In this document: one piece after another, positions 1-9,517 of the stretch
Layout of the letters: the number at the start of each line of letters is the position of its first letter
How positions within the stretch are numbered: the stretch's first letter is position 1
DNA from: Lachnospiraceae bacterium
GTDB lineage: Bacteria; Bacillota; Clostridia; Lachnospirales; Lachnospiraceae
Direction: 5' to 3'
Length of the DNA: 33,238 nucleotides
Assembly: GCA_017461725.1 (NCBI GenBank)
Contig: JAFTXG010000006.1
Coordinates: 91,797-125,034, forward strand
Notes under the pieces: model-generated
Seen by the model: the letters and a program-made list of their open reading frames with translations, nothing else
What the model was told of the DNA's origin: nothing
The model's database searches: none
Program-made: the position numbers and the translations under genes

Positions 1-90
1 CTCCCTCCCATTCTTATCCGGCACCGAGTACAGTACGCTTTCCTGCATAGGTATATGGTCTTTTACTGTTTTTACCACCCTTATCTTCAT
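1..90 (-). CDS. Start of an unidentified gene, cut by the window edge
   Basis: Thirty codons are visible, beginning MKIRVVKTVKDHIP and open to the first base of the window. The ATG lies in the sequence CTATGA, so it overlaps the stop of the upstream alpha-galactosidase gene by 4 bp, and AGGGAA just before it can serve as a ribosome site. This arrangement suggests translational coupling as the next gene of the glycoside operon. Too little protein is present to name a family; by context it is probably another glycan enzyme, which is inference only. Confidence 0.6.
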   Translation of the reverse strand, partial: MKIRVVKTVKDHIPMQESVLYSVPDKNGRE

Positions 91-2165
91 AGTTCCCTTA
101 TCTCCAATATCCTTGCGTTTTTTTCTTCCGGAAGAACAAGTTTGATGACACCTTTTTCCCTATCCCACAAAACACTGCTCACATTGTCCTGCTTAGGGAA
201 CACAATATCTATCGACAGATTTTTCCCTTTATATTGCTGAAGTGACAGTTCACAGACATCATCTCCTTTGATTCTCCAGACAGCCAATACCTTTCTGTTC
301 TCCCAACTGAGGCCCATTGCCATCCAGTCATCTCCATCTTTTGCCAATCCCAGAGGCCAGAATGGCACTGCCTTCGGAATGTCCTGCCGAATCGATCGAT
401 AAAATGCAAATTCCTCACGTACAATATCCTTTTTATCTTCAGCGAGAGCTTCCATGTTTCCGCTTTGGTGTATCCGCATCAGACAAGAATTGACACAGTT
501 AAATATGGTCTGCTCTCTTGTTGCATTACTGAGTGGATATGACCATATTGCTGACTGCTCCGGAGTCACCGCCGTTGGTGCATTTGCTGCTATGGATGCG
601 TACTTCAAATAATCGGTCTGATCACTGGTGGACTGAATACTGTGCCGAGAAAGCAGGGCATAATCCATCCGCATTCCTCCGCTGCTACAGTTTTCAATCA
701 CCAACTCCGGATATGCCACAAATATCTCGTCCAACCACTGCAAATACGCACGGTTATGCTCTAAAAGACCGTCTCCGAAACTGTCCGACTGATAGCCTGT
801 TCCCATAAAGGCATTGGTGTTGTAATCAATCTTAAAATAGCCGATACCATAATTCTGTACAAGCCGATCGATAACTCCTCGGGTATACTCCCTAACCTCA
901 GGATTACGAAAATCCAATTGATAACGATCTCTGTCGATGACCGGCTTGCCGTGACGTTGAAAGAACCAACTTCTATCGACCTTGCGAGCCATAGGACATT
1001 GCGTTCCCATAAACTCTATCTCCAGCCAGATTCCGGGAACCATCCCCTTTTTGCGAATATATGCAGTTACCTCCTCCATTCCTCCGGGAAACCTTTTCTC
1101 TGACGGCTGCCATTCTCCGACATTGGGCCACCAGTCATCATCCGTGTACCAACCGGCATCTATACAATAGTACTCACACCCGATTTCTGCAGCCGCATCG
1201 ATCATAGGCAGTTCCTTTTCCGTCGTCGGATCTGCCCAAAGACAATTCATATAATCATTAAAGATAATCGGCAGATTTTGATTGTCTGCATTTTTTCTGC
1301 GAATAGCGCGCCGATATGTTGTCAATACCGCAAAGGCTTCATCAATATCTCCCGTCACTATTCCTATCGCCGCAGGCACTGTCTCGAATGTCTCCCCCGG
1401 CTTCAAGCACTTCCACCAATGATGATCCATCTCATTTGGTCCGGTTATGATGAGCGACAATTTCCCCATACATTCCTGAAGTTCCCAGTTCCATCCCCCA
1501 TTATGCTCGATCTGCCAGAACTGCAGGGTGCCTTTTGTCACATTGCGCATACATGCCAAAGGCAGATACTCACCCGTGGACCAGGAGCCTGCACTGCGAA
1601 TTTGAACTCGTTTATTGGAACAGCTTTCCGAAAAGATGTGACAGCCCAATTCACTTAATGAATTCTCCGTCCACTGTAACTCTTCCATCCAGGCATTGTG
1701 AGGGATCAAAAGCTGTATCTCATCCTTGATTTCATCCGCAGCGGCAGGCTGAACAAAAGTAGTGACCACTTCCAGACCAAGATCCTGCGCTCCGTCATTT
1801 TTCAGGATATTGCAGCATCGAATCACCGGAAGACCATCATAAAACTGATAAACCATGGTGCCCGCAAGTCCTGTCTTTTCATCTTTTGTATGAATTTTCA
1901 GTATACGACCAAGTGTATTTCTCTCATCCGTATGCCCTGTATAATTCATTCTGTGCCCGGGCAGTGTGCCAATGGGACTCACTCCCATGTGATTGCACCG
2001 ACTTTCCCCTGTCACTTGAATTTCCTGAATATGACAGCCATCCTTTACTGTCTCATCCGGTGCCTCAGTCATCGGCTCTACACCCATGTGCAGCAAATAA
2101 GCCGGTTGCCCTTCTGTCAATTCAAACACCAGATTCAAGCCGTTTTCCTGTACATACAGCAACAT
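87..2165 (-). CDS. Alpha-galactosidase, GH36 family
   Basis: This is a cytoplasmic glycoside hydrolase expected to release terminal alpha-linked galactose from oligosaccharides of the melibiose and raffinose type. The 692-residue length fits GH36. An N-terminal beta-rich domain covers about residues 1-290 and is followed by a TIM barrel. The barrel has CIDAGWY near residue 334, the nucleophile motif FKIDYN with Asp447, the ENCSSGG segment near 491 and the acid/base motif STSDQTD with Asp515. No signal peptide is seen, so the substrate is probably imported first by the ABC transporter of the same operon. The ATG is preceded by AGGTG at about 8 nt. A hairpin lies in the 49-bp gap after the EutH-like gene. 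The next gene overlaps by 4 bp. GH36 also includes alpha-N-acetylgalactosaminidases, so the exact sugar is uncertain. Confidence 0.92.
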   Translation of the reverse strand: MLLYVQENGLNLVFELTEGQPAYLLHMGVEPMTEAPDETVKDGCHIQEIQVTGESRCNHMGVSPIGTLPGHRMNYTGHTDERNTLGRILKIHTKDEKTGLAGTMVYQFYDGLPVIRCCNILKNDGAQDLGLEVVTTFVQPAAADEIKDEIQLLIPHNAWMEELQWTENSLSELGCHIFSESCSNKRVQIRSAGSWSTGEYLPLACMRNVTKGTLQFWQIEHNGGWNWELQECMGKLSLIITGPNEMDHHWWKCLKPGETFETVPAAIGIVTGDIDEAFAVLTTYRRAIRRKNADNQNLPIIFNDYMNCLWADPTTEKELPMIDAAAEIGCEYYCIDAGWYTDDDWWPNVGEWQPSEKRFPGGMEEVTAYIRKKGMVPGIWLEIEFMGTQCPMARKVDRSWFFQRHGKPVIDRDRYQLDFRNPEVREYTRGVIDRLVQNYGIGYFKIDYNTNAFMGTGYQSDSFGDGLLEHNRAYLQWLDEIFVAYPELVIENCSSGGMRMDYALLSRHSIQSTSDQTDYLKYASIAANAPTAVTPEQSAIWSYPLSNATREQTIFNCVNSCLMRIHQSGNMEALAEDKKDIVREEFAFYRSIRQDIPKAVPFWPLGLAKDGDDWMAMGLSWENRKVLAVWRIKGDDVCELSLQQYKGKNLSIDIVFPKQDNVSSVLWDREKGVIKLVLPEEKNARILEIREL

Positions 2166-2185
2166 ATGTTACACCTTTCTTTCCT

Positions 2186-2208
2186 CCGGCATCCTTAACA
2201 GATGCCGG
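2186..2208 (-). other. Intercistronic hairpin before the GH36 gene
   Basis: CCGGCATC and GATGCCGG form an 8-bp perfect stem with a 7-nt loop in the RNA. The 3' arm runs straight into GGAGG, and no run of U follows, so this is not an ordinary terminator. It could stabilise a processed mRNA end or limit access to the ribosome site. Confidence 0.6.
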
Positions 2209-2214
2209 CTGTTG

Positions 2215-3294
2215 TTATTTATTTCCCCGTGATTTGTCCTTATATAAGAAAAGAGCAAGGATTACTGCGCAAACTCCCGAAACAAGTTTTCCAACAATCA
2301 TAGGCGCAACATAACTGCTGTCAAACGCCATGGTAAACGCCAGATGGCTACCAAATACAAATGATGCCGAGACTGCAAATGCTGAGTTCAGCACAGTACC
2401 CTTTTTATCCATCTTGTCCATGATTCCGAAAGTAGATGCGTTGGTAACCAAGGTTCCAAGAAAAGCAAGTGCGGAGACACCATTTATCCCGATCAACGCA
2501 CCCAGCTTATTCAGCGGCTTGTTTAACACCTTGGTTATGATAAACATGAAAGGCAGCGCCCCGGAAAGAGTCACGCAGGCGTTAGCGCATATAAAAGCAG
2601 CGTTTTCAAAGGTATCGAAATACGGACTGATCTCGATCTTTGTCAGAAAGGTAAACACCGCGCAGACAAGACCGCTGATAGCCAGGATTTTCATAAAAAA
2701 GCCAAAAATCTCAAGGCACTTTATGCAGATTTTTGGAAAGAAGATCAATATTGCTCCGACGATAACAGAAAAAATTATCAGAGGAAGCATACTTATAAAC
2801 AGTTCCTGTGGAGTCAATCCGCAGAGAAGTCCGGCGACAAAGCTGCCTATCGGAATAGTAACGATACCACAAAGCAACCCCCAAAAAAGTTCTTTGTGCT
2901 GCGTTTGTCTGACGATGCCAAGGGAAAACGGAATCGTAAAGGATATCACGCATCCCATCATAGAGGATATTATGAAAGCGTTAAAGCTACCGATCATCTC
3001 CGTTTTACAAATACTTTGTGCAAGAATCATGCCTCCCATATCATTTGCAAAGAGCGACGCGGGAATCACTGAAGGATCTATACCAAAAATATCATAAAAT
3101 CCATCAAAAACAGGTGAAAGCCACGCCCCCACCGCCGGCGCGATAACAAGCATTCCGAGCATTGACAATGCCATCGGAGCAAACAGTAAGAATGCTTTTT
3201 CAAATTCCTTACCAACACCGATTTTGTTCCCGAAAAGATAGTCTGCTGCGCCGAAAACTGAAAATATCAACACGACCATTGCTATCGGGTTCAT
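2215..3294 (-). CDS. EutH-like ethanolamine permease family protein
   Basis: The 359-residue protein is strongly hydrophobic with roughly ten predicted membrane segments and short polar loops. It starts MNPIAMVVLIFSVFGAADYL and has the conserved-looking segments SLFANDMGGM and FGSHLAFTMAF, which match the EutH family of ethanolamine transport proteins. EutH helps ethanolamine cross the membrane in enterobacteria. None of the usual partners (EutB, EutC, microcompartment shell genes) is nearby, so the substrate may differ here. The start ATG overlaps the stop of the upstream PHP gene by 4 bp, which suggests tight coupling of the two products. The family call is good; the substrate is unknown. 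Confidence 0.8.
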   Translation of the reverse strand: MNPIAMVVLIFSVFGAADYLFGNKIGVGKEFEKAFLLFAPMALSMLGMLVIAPAVGAWLSPVFDGFYDIFGIDPSVIPASLFANDMGGMILAQSICKTEMIGSFNAFIISSMMGCVISFTIPFSLGIVRQTQHKELFWGLLCGIVTIPIGSFVAGLLCGLTPQELFISMLPLIIFSVIVGAILIFFPKICIKCLEIFGFFMKILAISGLVCAVFTFLTKIEISPYFDTFENAAFICANACVTLSGALPFMFIITKVLNKPLNKLGALIGINGVSALAFLGTLVTNASTFGIMDKMDKKGTVLNSAFAVSASFVFGSHLAFTMAFDSSYVAPMIVGKLVSGVCAVILALFLYKDKSRGNK

Positions 3295-4139
3295 AAGCCA
3301 ACCTCCTCAAAACCACCGTCAGTAAGAATATATTTAGAAGCAAATCCAGCTGCCAAAAGAAGTTCTTTCGCTTCCTCGAAATGGTCATCAATAAAGTTTT
3401 TGTCGTGGCAATCCGAGGTTATAACAGCACCAAAACCGCATTTTCCAAATTCCTTCAGGAATTCAATTTGGGGATAGGGCAGAGACCTGTAACCACGTGA
3501 GATTGCTCCCGTGTTAACCTCAAAAAACGGAATTTTTCCTTTAAGTGAATGAATTGCTTCATATCCCAAATCAAGATATTGCTTATCGGAAGTATCTATT
3601 ATTTTTCCAACCTCATTAGTTTTCGTAATAAGGTCAAAATGCCCGATGATATCAATTTTTTTCCGTTCGGCTAGACACGCTACAGTCTCAAAATATTTTT
3701 TCGCAAAAGTAAGCCCACTGCTGCCGAAATTTTCCCTGACGTAATCACAAGTTTCTTTCAGCCCACGATCAAAGGTTAGAATATCTCCGTTACAATCAAG
3801 ATAATGAACAGAACCGATAAGATAATCGAAACCGTTGGTATCAACGTCAGAGTAAAAATCATATTCCAATCCACAAAATATATCAATTTTACCTTTATAT
3901 TTTCGCTTCAATTCTCTTATTTCTCTTTTGTATCGCTCCATTTTATTGACTGTAAGCTGATTCGGATATGTCGAATAACAAAGATAGGAATGCTCGGAAA
4001 AGCCTATTGAAGCAAGGTTCTTTTCAATCGCTTTGAGAACTAACTCTTCCGGCGTATCCTTCCCATCGGCATAAGTTGTATGAGTATGCAGATTTTGCTT
4101 ATTATTCAAAATGGCACTCCGTAGCATTCCTTTTTCCAT
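3291..4139 (-). CDS. PHP-domain phosphoesterase, histidinol-phosphatase-like
   Basis: The protein has the metal-binding motifs of the PHP superfamily: NLHTHTTYADG near residues 17-26, GFSEHSYL, CGLEYDF, GSVHYLD, GHFDLITK and SDCHDKNF. These resemble HisK-type histidinol-phosphatases, which use a trinuclear metal site to remove phosphate from small molecules. No histidine-biosynthesis gene is near, and the gene is embedded between GH31 and an EutH-like permease with a 4-bp overlap to the latter, so another phosphate ester is likely. The start is uncertain. The first ATG lies directly against AGGAG, which is too close. A second ATG at 4127, or a TTG behind CGGAG shortly before the HTH motif, would also fit. 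Length is 282 residues from the first ATG. Confidence 0.82.
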   Translation of the reverse strand: MEKGMLRSAILNNKQNLHTHTTYADGKDTPEELVLKAIEKNLASIGFSEHSYLCYSTYPNQLTVNKMERYKREIRELKRKYKGKIDIFCGLEYDFYSDVDTNGFDYLIGSVHYLDCNGDILTFDRGLKETCDYVRENFGSSGLTFAKKYFETVACLAERKKIDIIGHFDLITKTNEVGKIIDTSDKQYLDLGYEAIHSLKGKIPFFEVNTGAISRGYRSLPYPQIEFLKEFGKCGFGAVITSDCHDKNFIDDHFEEAKELLLAAGFASKYILTDGGFEEVGL

Positions 4140-4149
4140 CTCCTATCAA

Positions 4150-6489
4150 CTAATCCGCAAGCAATATTTCAAAAATACCATCCTTCGCCCGATCCGGTAT
4201 GTTCATCTCATTTACAAAACTTACCATACGGTTGATGGGTGTTTTCTTTTTGATCAAGCTTTCCATATTCAGCATATCGTCATAGGGCATCATCTGTACC
4301 TGACGGAACAATTCTACCATCTGCTCCTGAATGTGATTACCCGCAAACTGAACATCAACAGATAAGGCGACACAAATCTCCTCCGTGATGGCTTTTTCAC
4401 CGATTTTCACCGTCAGAATATTACGTTCCCTGTCATAGGTAAAGGACTGATTTTTCTGTCCATTTACCCACACCTCTGCCGCATCGTTCCACTCTACGCC
4501 ATAGAAGTCCAGCGTCCACGTTCTCTTCTCCGGCACAGACTGCACTGCTCCAACGGCTGCCTTAATGCGAAATTCTTTTCTTTCCCAGTCCCATGCAAAC
4601 TCGGTATCTGCCCATGCTTCATTGTCGTCCAGATCCTCGTACATATGGAAGCATCCGTTATCCCCTGCGAAAATCTTGATGTTAAGTTCTTCCGGGTTTT
4701 CTACTCCATTTACCCCTTCCTGCAGAACTCCATAGGGAACAATGGCTCCGGCCTTTGCCAGTACAGGCATCTCCCGAATACATCTGACCATGGTGATTTT
4801 TCGATCACCATCGTATATTCTTCCGTTAAAGATATCGATCCACTTTCCTTCCGGAAGCCATGCATGGAAGCATGCCATACCACTTTCATCTGTTTTTTGG
4901 GTAATCGGACACACCAACAGTTCCGTACCGAAATAAAACTCATTGGGCACTTTATAAGCTTCTCTTTTCTCCGGATTCAGATAATACATTGGCCGTACAA
5001 GGGGCTGTCCTTCTCTTGCCGCAATAACATTCATGCTATACAAGTATGGAAGCATTTCATGGCGCATCCGAAGATAATGACAAATAATATCCGAATAAGG
5101 TTGCTGAAGCATCCATGGCTCCTTATGGATAAACGAATTGTTACTGCTGTGCAAGCGCATGATCGGAGAAAATATTCCCAGCTGAACCCATCTGGTAAGC
5201 AGCTCCTCATCCTTGTAGCCGAGCATATGTCCGCCAATATCATGACTCCACCATCCGTAACCACAGTTGCTTGCGGTGGCCGTAAAGTATGGCTGAAAAT
5301 CAAGAGATTCCCATGTGACAATCGTATCCCCGGAAAATCCAATGGGATAACGATGACTGCCGATTCCGGCATATCGGGAAAAGGTTATTCCTCTCTTCCC
5401 ATTTCGTTTACTGTCCAGATAATAGCAGTGATTCAACATCCACAACGGATCCAGATCCGGCATTTTTGAGATACCGCCCTGCTGCCAGTCCAGCCACCAG
5501 AAATCCACACCATCTTCTTCATAGGGATGGCACATGATTTCAAAATAGGCCTTCATGAATTCAGGGTTTGTCAAATCAAATTCCACAGGTTCTTCTTTTT
5601 CCCAATCCACCTGCATCCGTTTCGCCATCTCCGGATACTGCTTCTCAAAGCCTCTGATGCCATCCGCAGGATGCACATTTAGACTCACCTTTAACCCACG
5701 ATCATGCAGCCAAGCCAAAAACCGCTTATAGTTCGGGAATAAATCTTCATTCCATGTATATCCGGTCCATCCGGTTCCATATTTGGGATCAATATCTACC
5801 AGATGCCAGTCCATATCGATAACGGCCACCGATAGCGGTACCCTTGCTTTTTCGAACGCTCTCACCAGTTCCTGATAGCTCACTTCCGTGTATGGATAAT
5901 AACGGCTCCACCAATTCCCAAGGGCAAAGCGGGGGATCAGTGGTGTCGGCCCGGTCAGCCGGTAAAAATCCTTCAGACACCTTTCGTAAGCATGGCCATA
6001 GCCGAAGAAATAAAGATCGATTCCCTTCCTTTCTCTGGGCGTGATCCAACCGTTATCTTCCAAAATGACCGAAGAGCTGTCATCCAGCACAGTGAATCCC
6101 TGGCTTGAAAGAACACCATGCTCCAAGGCTATCGGCCCATTTACACCATCTAATGTACGGGCAGTTCCTTTCAGATCATATATTTCATCTCCATAGTTCC
6201 ACTTTGCATAGCAACCATTTCCATTTACCAAAATCGCTAATCCACTGGAGGAAAACTGCTTTTTGTTGTATCTCAAATGCAGGAATTCCGTGATAATCTC
6301 CAACTGGTCTTCCGTATGCTTTACTGTAAATTCCGGCACTTCGAAGTTTCTGTTTACCACTCTCTGGGTCATTCTGTCCTCAAAGATGCCATCTTCCTGA
6401 TATTCCAACCTGAGCAGTCCGGACGTCAATACCGTAAAACGATATTTATCTCCACGCACCATTGCGCGATCATTGCTGTAGTTATTCAT
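4150..6489 (-). CDS. Alpha-glycosidase, GH31 family
   Basis: This is a 779-residue exo-acting alpha-glycosidase, most likely alpha-glucosidase or a related specificity. After an N-terminal beta-sandwich the catalytic barrel begins near residue 188 with FALGNWWSRYYPYTE. It contains VAVIDMDWH, the nucleophile motif WWLDWQQG with Asp334, the acid/base motif GFSGDT with Asp388, and WWSHDIGGH. C-terminal beta domains follow. No signal peptide is present, so it works inside the cell. A strong AGGAGG site precedes the ATG. It lies 46 bp after the MBL-fold gene and 10 bp before the PHP gene. GH31 includes alpha-xylosidases, alpha-galactosidases and sulfoquinovosidases, and the sequence alone does not fix the substrate. 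Confidence 0.92.
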   Translation of the reverse strand: MNNYSNDRAMVRGDKYRFTVLTSGLLRLEYQEDGIFEDRMTQRVVNRNFEVPEFTVKHTEDQLEIITEFLHLRYNKKQFSSSGLAILVNGNGCYAKWNYGDEIYDLKGTARTLDGVNGPIALEHGVLSSQGFTVLDDSSSVILEDNGWITPRERKGIDLYFFGYGHAYERCLKDFYRLTGPTPLIPRFALGNWWSRYYPYTEVSYQELVRAFEKARVPLSVAVIDMDWHLVDIDPKYGTGWTGYTWNEDLFPNYKRFLAWLHDRGLKVSLNVHPADGIRGFEKQYPEMAKRMQVDWEKEEPVEFDLTNPEFMKAYFEIMCHPYEEDGVDFWWLDWQQGGISKMPDLDPLWMLNHCYYLDSKRNGKRGITFSRYAGIGSHRYPIGFSGDTIVTWESLDFQPYFTATASNCGYGWWSHDIGGHMLGYKDEELLTRWVQLGIFSPIMRLHSSNNSFIHKEPWMLQQPYSDIICHYLRMRHEMLPYLYSMNVIAAREGQPLVRPMYYLNPEKREAYKVPNEFYFGTELLVCPITQKTDESGMACFHAWLPEGKWIDIFNGRIYDGDRKITMVRCIREMPVLAKAGAIVPYGVLQEGVNGVENPEELNIKIFAGDNGCFHMYEDLDDNEAWADTEFAWDWERKEFRIKAAVGAVQSVPEKRTWTLDFYGVEWNDAAEVWVNGQKNQSFTYDRERNILTVKIGEKAITEEICVALSVDVQFAGNHIQEQMVELFRQVQMMPYDDMLNMESLIKKKTPINRMVSFVNEMNIPDRAKDGIFEILLAD

Positions 6490-6535
6490 TCCTCTTCCTC
6501 CTGAAATAAAGATATATGGTCTTTAGCCCGGCCCA

Positions 6536-7279
6536 TTATATTTCAAAGCAATCTCCGTCCTTAGGATACGCTAAGCCGAATGGAAGCTCCTCAGCATGGC
6601 TCTTGATGGTATCATATTTATCTAAGGTCCAAACATGAACAGGCATCACAAATTTCGCTTTACAGCTTCTCAATTTTTCCACCAGAGCCTCTGCGGGGAA
6701 ATGCGCACATTCTACCACAAACCCATCTACCGGTTCCTCATTCAAAAATTCCGGATAGTCGATCCGTGCACCGTTCAAGTCACCGGAAATATACAGCCGT
6801 TTCCCCTCCGCCTCCAACAGATAACCGTATGCAGGGCGCTGATAATGCTCCATATGTCCCGTGGGGAAAGCGGTGATTTTCATTCCGTTGTTTTCGTAGA
6901 TAACCCCTTCTTCTACCAGATGCATATGTATTCTGTCATTGGGATAATTCGGAGAATTTTTGAACACTGCGGACAAATACGCGCCCACTCCATCAATGCC
7001 TCCCTGCTCCGGCATGAACACATCAAATTTCATTTCTTTATAATACCAGTTTGCCAGAGAAATCAGTCCCAGCAGACCATCGGTATGGTCACTATGCAAA
7101 TGAGAAATAAATACTCCTTTTATTTTCTTTAAGTCATAGGACAATCTGATCAGACAATCCATTACCGGCGCACCGGCATCAATGATATAGCTTCCCTGCT
7201 CCGTCTCGATCAGCATACTCTGACAATAACGGTCTGCCGCCTGCACACCATGACTGGTTCCCAAAAATATAATTTTCAT
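6536..7279 (-). CDS. MBL-fold metallo-hydrolase
   Basis: A cytoplasmic metallo-beta-lactamase-fold protein of 247 residues. The metal-binding signature HLHSDH lies at residues 60-65. Further ligand candidates are His in PTGHMEHY, Asp in YISGDLNG and His in MPVHVWTLD, as in RNase Z-like and phosphodiesterase-like members. I chose the second ATG (MKIIFLGTSHG) because GGAGGGG lies 9 nt ahead of it, whereas the upstream ATG would put the ribosome site inside the coding region. It sits 32 bp after the AraC-type regulator and 46 bp before GH31 in the operon. The substrate is unknown; a hydrolase acting on a sugar-derived ester or lactone is only a contextual guess. Confidence 0.85.
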   Translation of the reverse strand: MKIIFLGTSHGVQAADRYCQSMLIETEQGSYIIDAGAPVMDCLIRLSYDLKKIKGVFISHLHSDHTDGLLGLISLANWYYKEMKFDVFMPEQGGIDGVGAYLSAVFKNSPNYPNDRIHMHLVEEGVIYENNGMKITAFPTGHMEHYQRPAYGYLLEAEGKRLYISGDLNGARIDYPEFLNEEPVDGFVVECAHFPAEALVEKLRSCKAKFVMPVHVWTLDKYDTIKSHAEELPFGLAYPKDGDCFEI

Positions 7280-7311
7280 ACGAATTATCCCCTCCATATT
7301 GAATGATTTTA

Positions 7312-9465
7312 TTAATACTGGTTCTCTTTTTTTCGGTAATCAGATGCACTGATTCCATATTTCATCTTAAATGCCCTGCGGAAGCTTGCTGCATTTGCAT
7401 ACCCAACCATTTCTGCCACTGCAGCAATCTTCTCGTCAGTGGTTCGAAGCAGCGAGCAAGCCTTTTCTAATCTTACCAATGTAATATACTCTATATAGGA
7501 CATTCCCAACCTTGTGCGGAACATCTTACTGATATAATTCTTACTGATTCCACCGGCCTCAGCCACCTCTTCATAAGTCAAATCGCTATTTTGATAGTTT
7601 TGATCAATATACTTGAGAATACGCCCAAAACTGTCACTCTCTTTTTGCGGCAGTGCCTTCTGTAAAATATTGATCACCGCATTTGTAAATTCCCGTTCCT
7701 GATCCACACGAATATTGATACACTCCTTCAACAGGATCTGCTTATCTGTGGTTTTTTCTTCGTTTAAGTACTGTACCAGCTTTTGTAAAATCTCGTATCG
7801 AAGATAATTTTTATTCTGCTGCGTACTTCCCTTGATCATGCCGCTGTGCAGCAATTGGTGAAAAATTTCTACCGCCGCATCATAATCCTGCTCCCGCAAT
7901 GCCCCACCAAATTGGGTAAGCAGTGTATTATCCGGCAATAACACCATACTCTGCGGTTTGCCATTTTCCCAGCAAACAAAATAATCCTTTTCCTCCCCCT
8001 TGAAAAGCTGTCCCAACATCTGTATTGCCTCTGTATATGCACAGTCAATAATTGCCGGATTACTGTACACTTGGCTCATTCCGATGCGAATCTTATGAAT
8101 TCCCTTTTGATAAAGATATCTGCGAATCTCCTCCCCGACTGCTTTTCGCTGGAGCTGATTTTCATCTGCTCTCTGCAGCTCACACAAAAATAAAATAATT
8201 CCTCTTTCCTCGTATAACACCGGAAGCCACAGATAATGATCCAAAAGCGCCTCTACATGCTCTCTCTGTAACGATATTTCGGCGCTGACTGCTCCCACAA
8301 AAAAACAGTCCGGAACATGTTCAAACCCCACCTCCCGGAAGGCAAGCTCCAGTTTTTCAGGCTCATTAAATAACCCATGAAAAATCATGTTTTTGATTTT
8401 TCCCTGAAGTTGCTCCTTATGCTCCATCACACTCTCTTCTAATTTCTGATTCTCATAAACCCCCTGCAGAATCAAGCTCTGCAAATCATGATACACATTC
8501 CTTGACGGCAGAGAAATATCCCTCTCTCCTTTTGCCGTGTTTTCCAGCAAGATAATCTCTCTCATCTGCTTTCTGCTGTACAGCCACGAGAAAACAAGAG
8601 ACCAGGTGAGCCCCACCAGAACCAGCACTATGTTCACTGCTTGAACTTTGTACAGCCACCGTCCCATGGAAACAGCCATTTTATCATAATACAACCGGAC
8701 AACCATCCCCTGCTTTTCCATGTATTCTGCAAAAGCCGTATACTGTCCAATGTCTGTCTGTGCTCTCCAGGCTTCAGCTTCACAGACTAAGAACTCACTG
8801 TTTTCATCACGACCAAATATAATCGCGCTTCCGTCTGCTGTTTCCAATTCAAAGTACTGATTTTTACCAGAAATATGAATCAAATCTTCCAGCTGGGTAA
8901 AATCCATCACAAAGTTTACTGATGTGGAGCCGTCTGATAGCCGATATATCTTGTAGCTATACAGCAGTTTCCCTCCTGACCGTTTATCAAAAAGCAAGGT
9001 TACCGCATCCTCATTGCTCTCTACGGCTTTGATTCCTCTGGCAACACTTTCCTCATTGCAATTTAGACTATCCCGGAAATACACCGTTTTTCGCGCAACA
9101 CCGGTTGCAGAATAAACCTTATCTGTTTCGTAAGTCACGAAAACATCCAGAATGTCCCCATCAAAATAGCTTTTCAGTTTCAGGACCTCCAGACCTTCCC
9201 GAACACCGCGAAGTTCTCCCAGCATTTTATTTGGATGCAATTCTGTTCTACTTGCGATGACAATTCCCTCATCATAATAATTTGCATATTCGCCCGCAAG
9301 TGCATTTTTTACTTCCACTAGCTGACGATATTGCATGTCCTCTTCCATCTTAAACATTTCTTTCAATATGACACCTGTGGCAAAAATACTGACCAATAAT
9401 ACAGGAACTACGATCGTCACATATGTCAAAAAAAATTTCACTAAAACAGTTTTCTTTTTCTCCAT
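7312..9465 (-). CDS. Membrane-anchored AraC-family transcriptional regulator
   Basis: A 717-residue one-component regulator. A first membrane helix lies near residues 8-32 (FFLTYVTIVVPVLLVSIFAT). An extracytoplasmic sensing region follows to about residue 275, then a second membrane helix (VQAVNIVLVLVGLTWSLVF). The cytoplasmic part ends in a double helix-turn-helix AraC domain covering roughly the last 100 residues, with EEVAEAGGISKNYISKMF and AAVAEMVGYANAASFRRAF. Such proteins usually activate neighbouring Lpl-type sugar transporter operons when an external sugar or binding protein is sensed. I chose MEKKKTV as start because GGGAG precedes it and the membrane helix then lies at the N terminus. 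The gene follows the binding-protein gene by 96 bp containing a hairpin. Its target promoter is probably the one before the first permease. Confidence 0.9.
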   Translation of the reverse strand: MEKKKTVLVKFFLTYVTIVVPVLLVSIFATGVILKEMFKMEEDMQYRQLVEVKNALAGEYANYYDEGIVIASRTELHPNKMLGELRGVREGLEVLKLKSYFDGDILDVFVTYETDKVYSATGVARKTVYFRDSLNCNEESVARGIKAVESNEDAVTLLFDKRSGGKLLYSYKIYRLSDGSTSVNFVMDFTQLEDLIHISGKNQYFELETADGSAIIFGRDENSEFLVCEAEAWRAQTDIGQYTAFAEYMEKQGMVVRLYYDKMAVSMGRWLYKVQAVNIVLVLVGLTWSLVFSWLYSRKQMREIILLENTAKGERDISLPSRNVYHDLQSLILQGVYENQKLEESVMEHKEQLQGKIKNMIFHGLFNEPEKLELAFREVGFEHVPDCFFVGAVSAEISLQREHVEALLDHYLWLPVLYEERGIILFLCELQRADENQLQRKAVGEEIRRYLYQKGIHKIRIGMSQVYSNPAIIDCAYTEAIQMLGQLFKGEEKDYFVCWENGKPQSMVLLPDNTLLTQFGGALREQDYDAAVEIFHQLLHSGMIKGSTQQNKNYLRYEILQKLVQYLNEEKTTDKQILLKECINIRVDQEREFTNAVINILQKALPQKESDSFGRILKYIDQNYQNSDLTYEEVAEAGGISKNYISKMFRTRLGMSYIEYITLVRLEKACSLLRTTDEKIAAVAEMVGYANAASFRRAFKMKYGISASDYRKKENQY

Positions 9466-9517
9466 ATTTGGAATCTCTCCCTTCTCTCCCCAGTATACCA
9501 CAGTTTTCATTGGAAAG

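Noticed and set aside
2215..3294. An ethanolamine utilisation (eut) locus
   Set aside because: Only an EutH-like protein is present; no ammonia-lyase, shell protein or eut regulator gene lies in the window.
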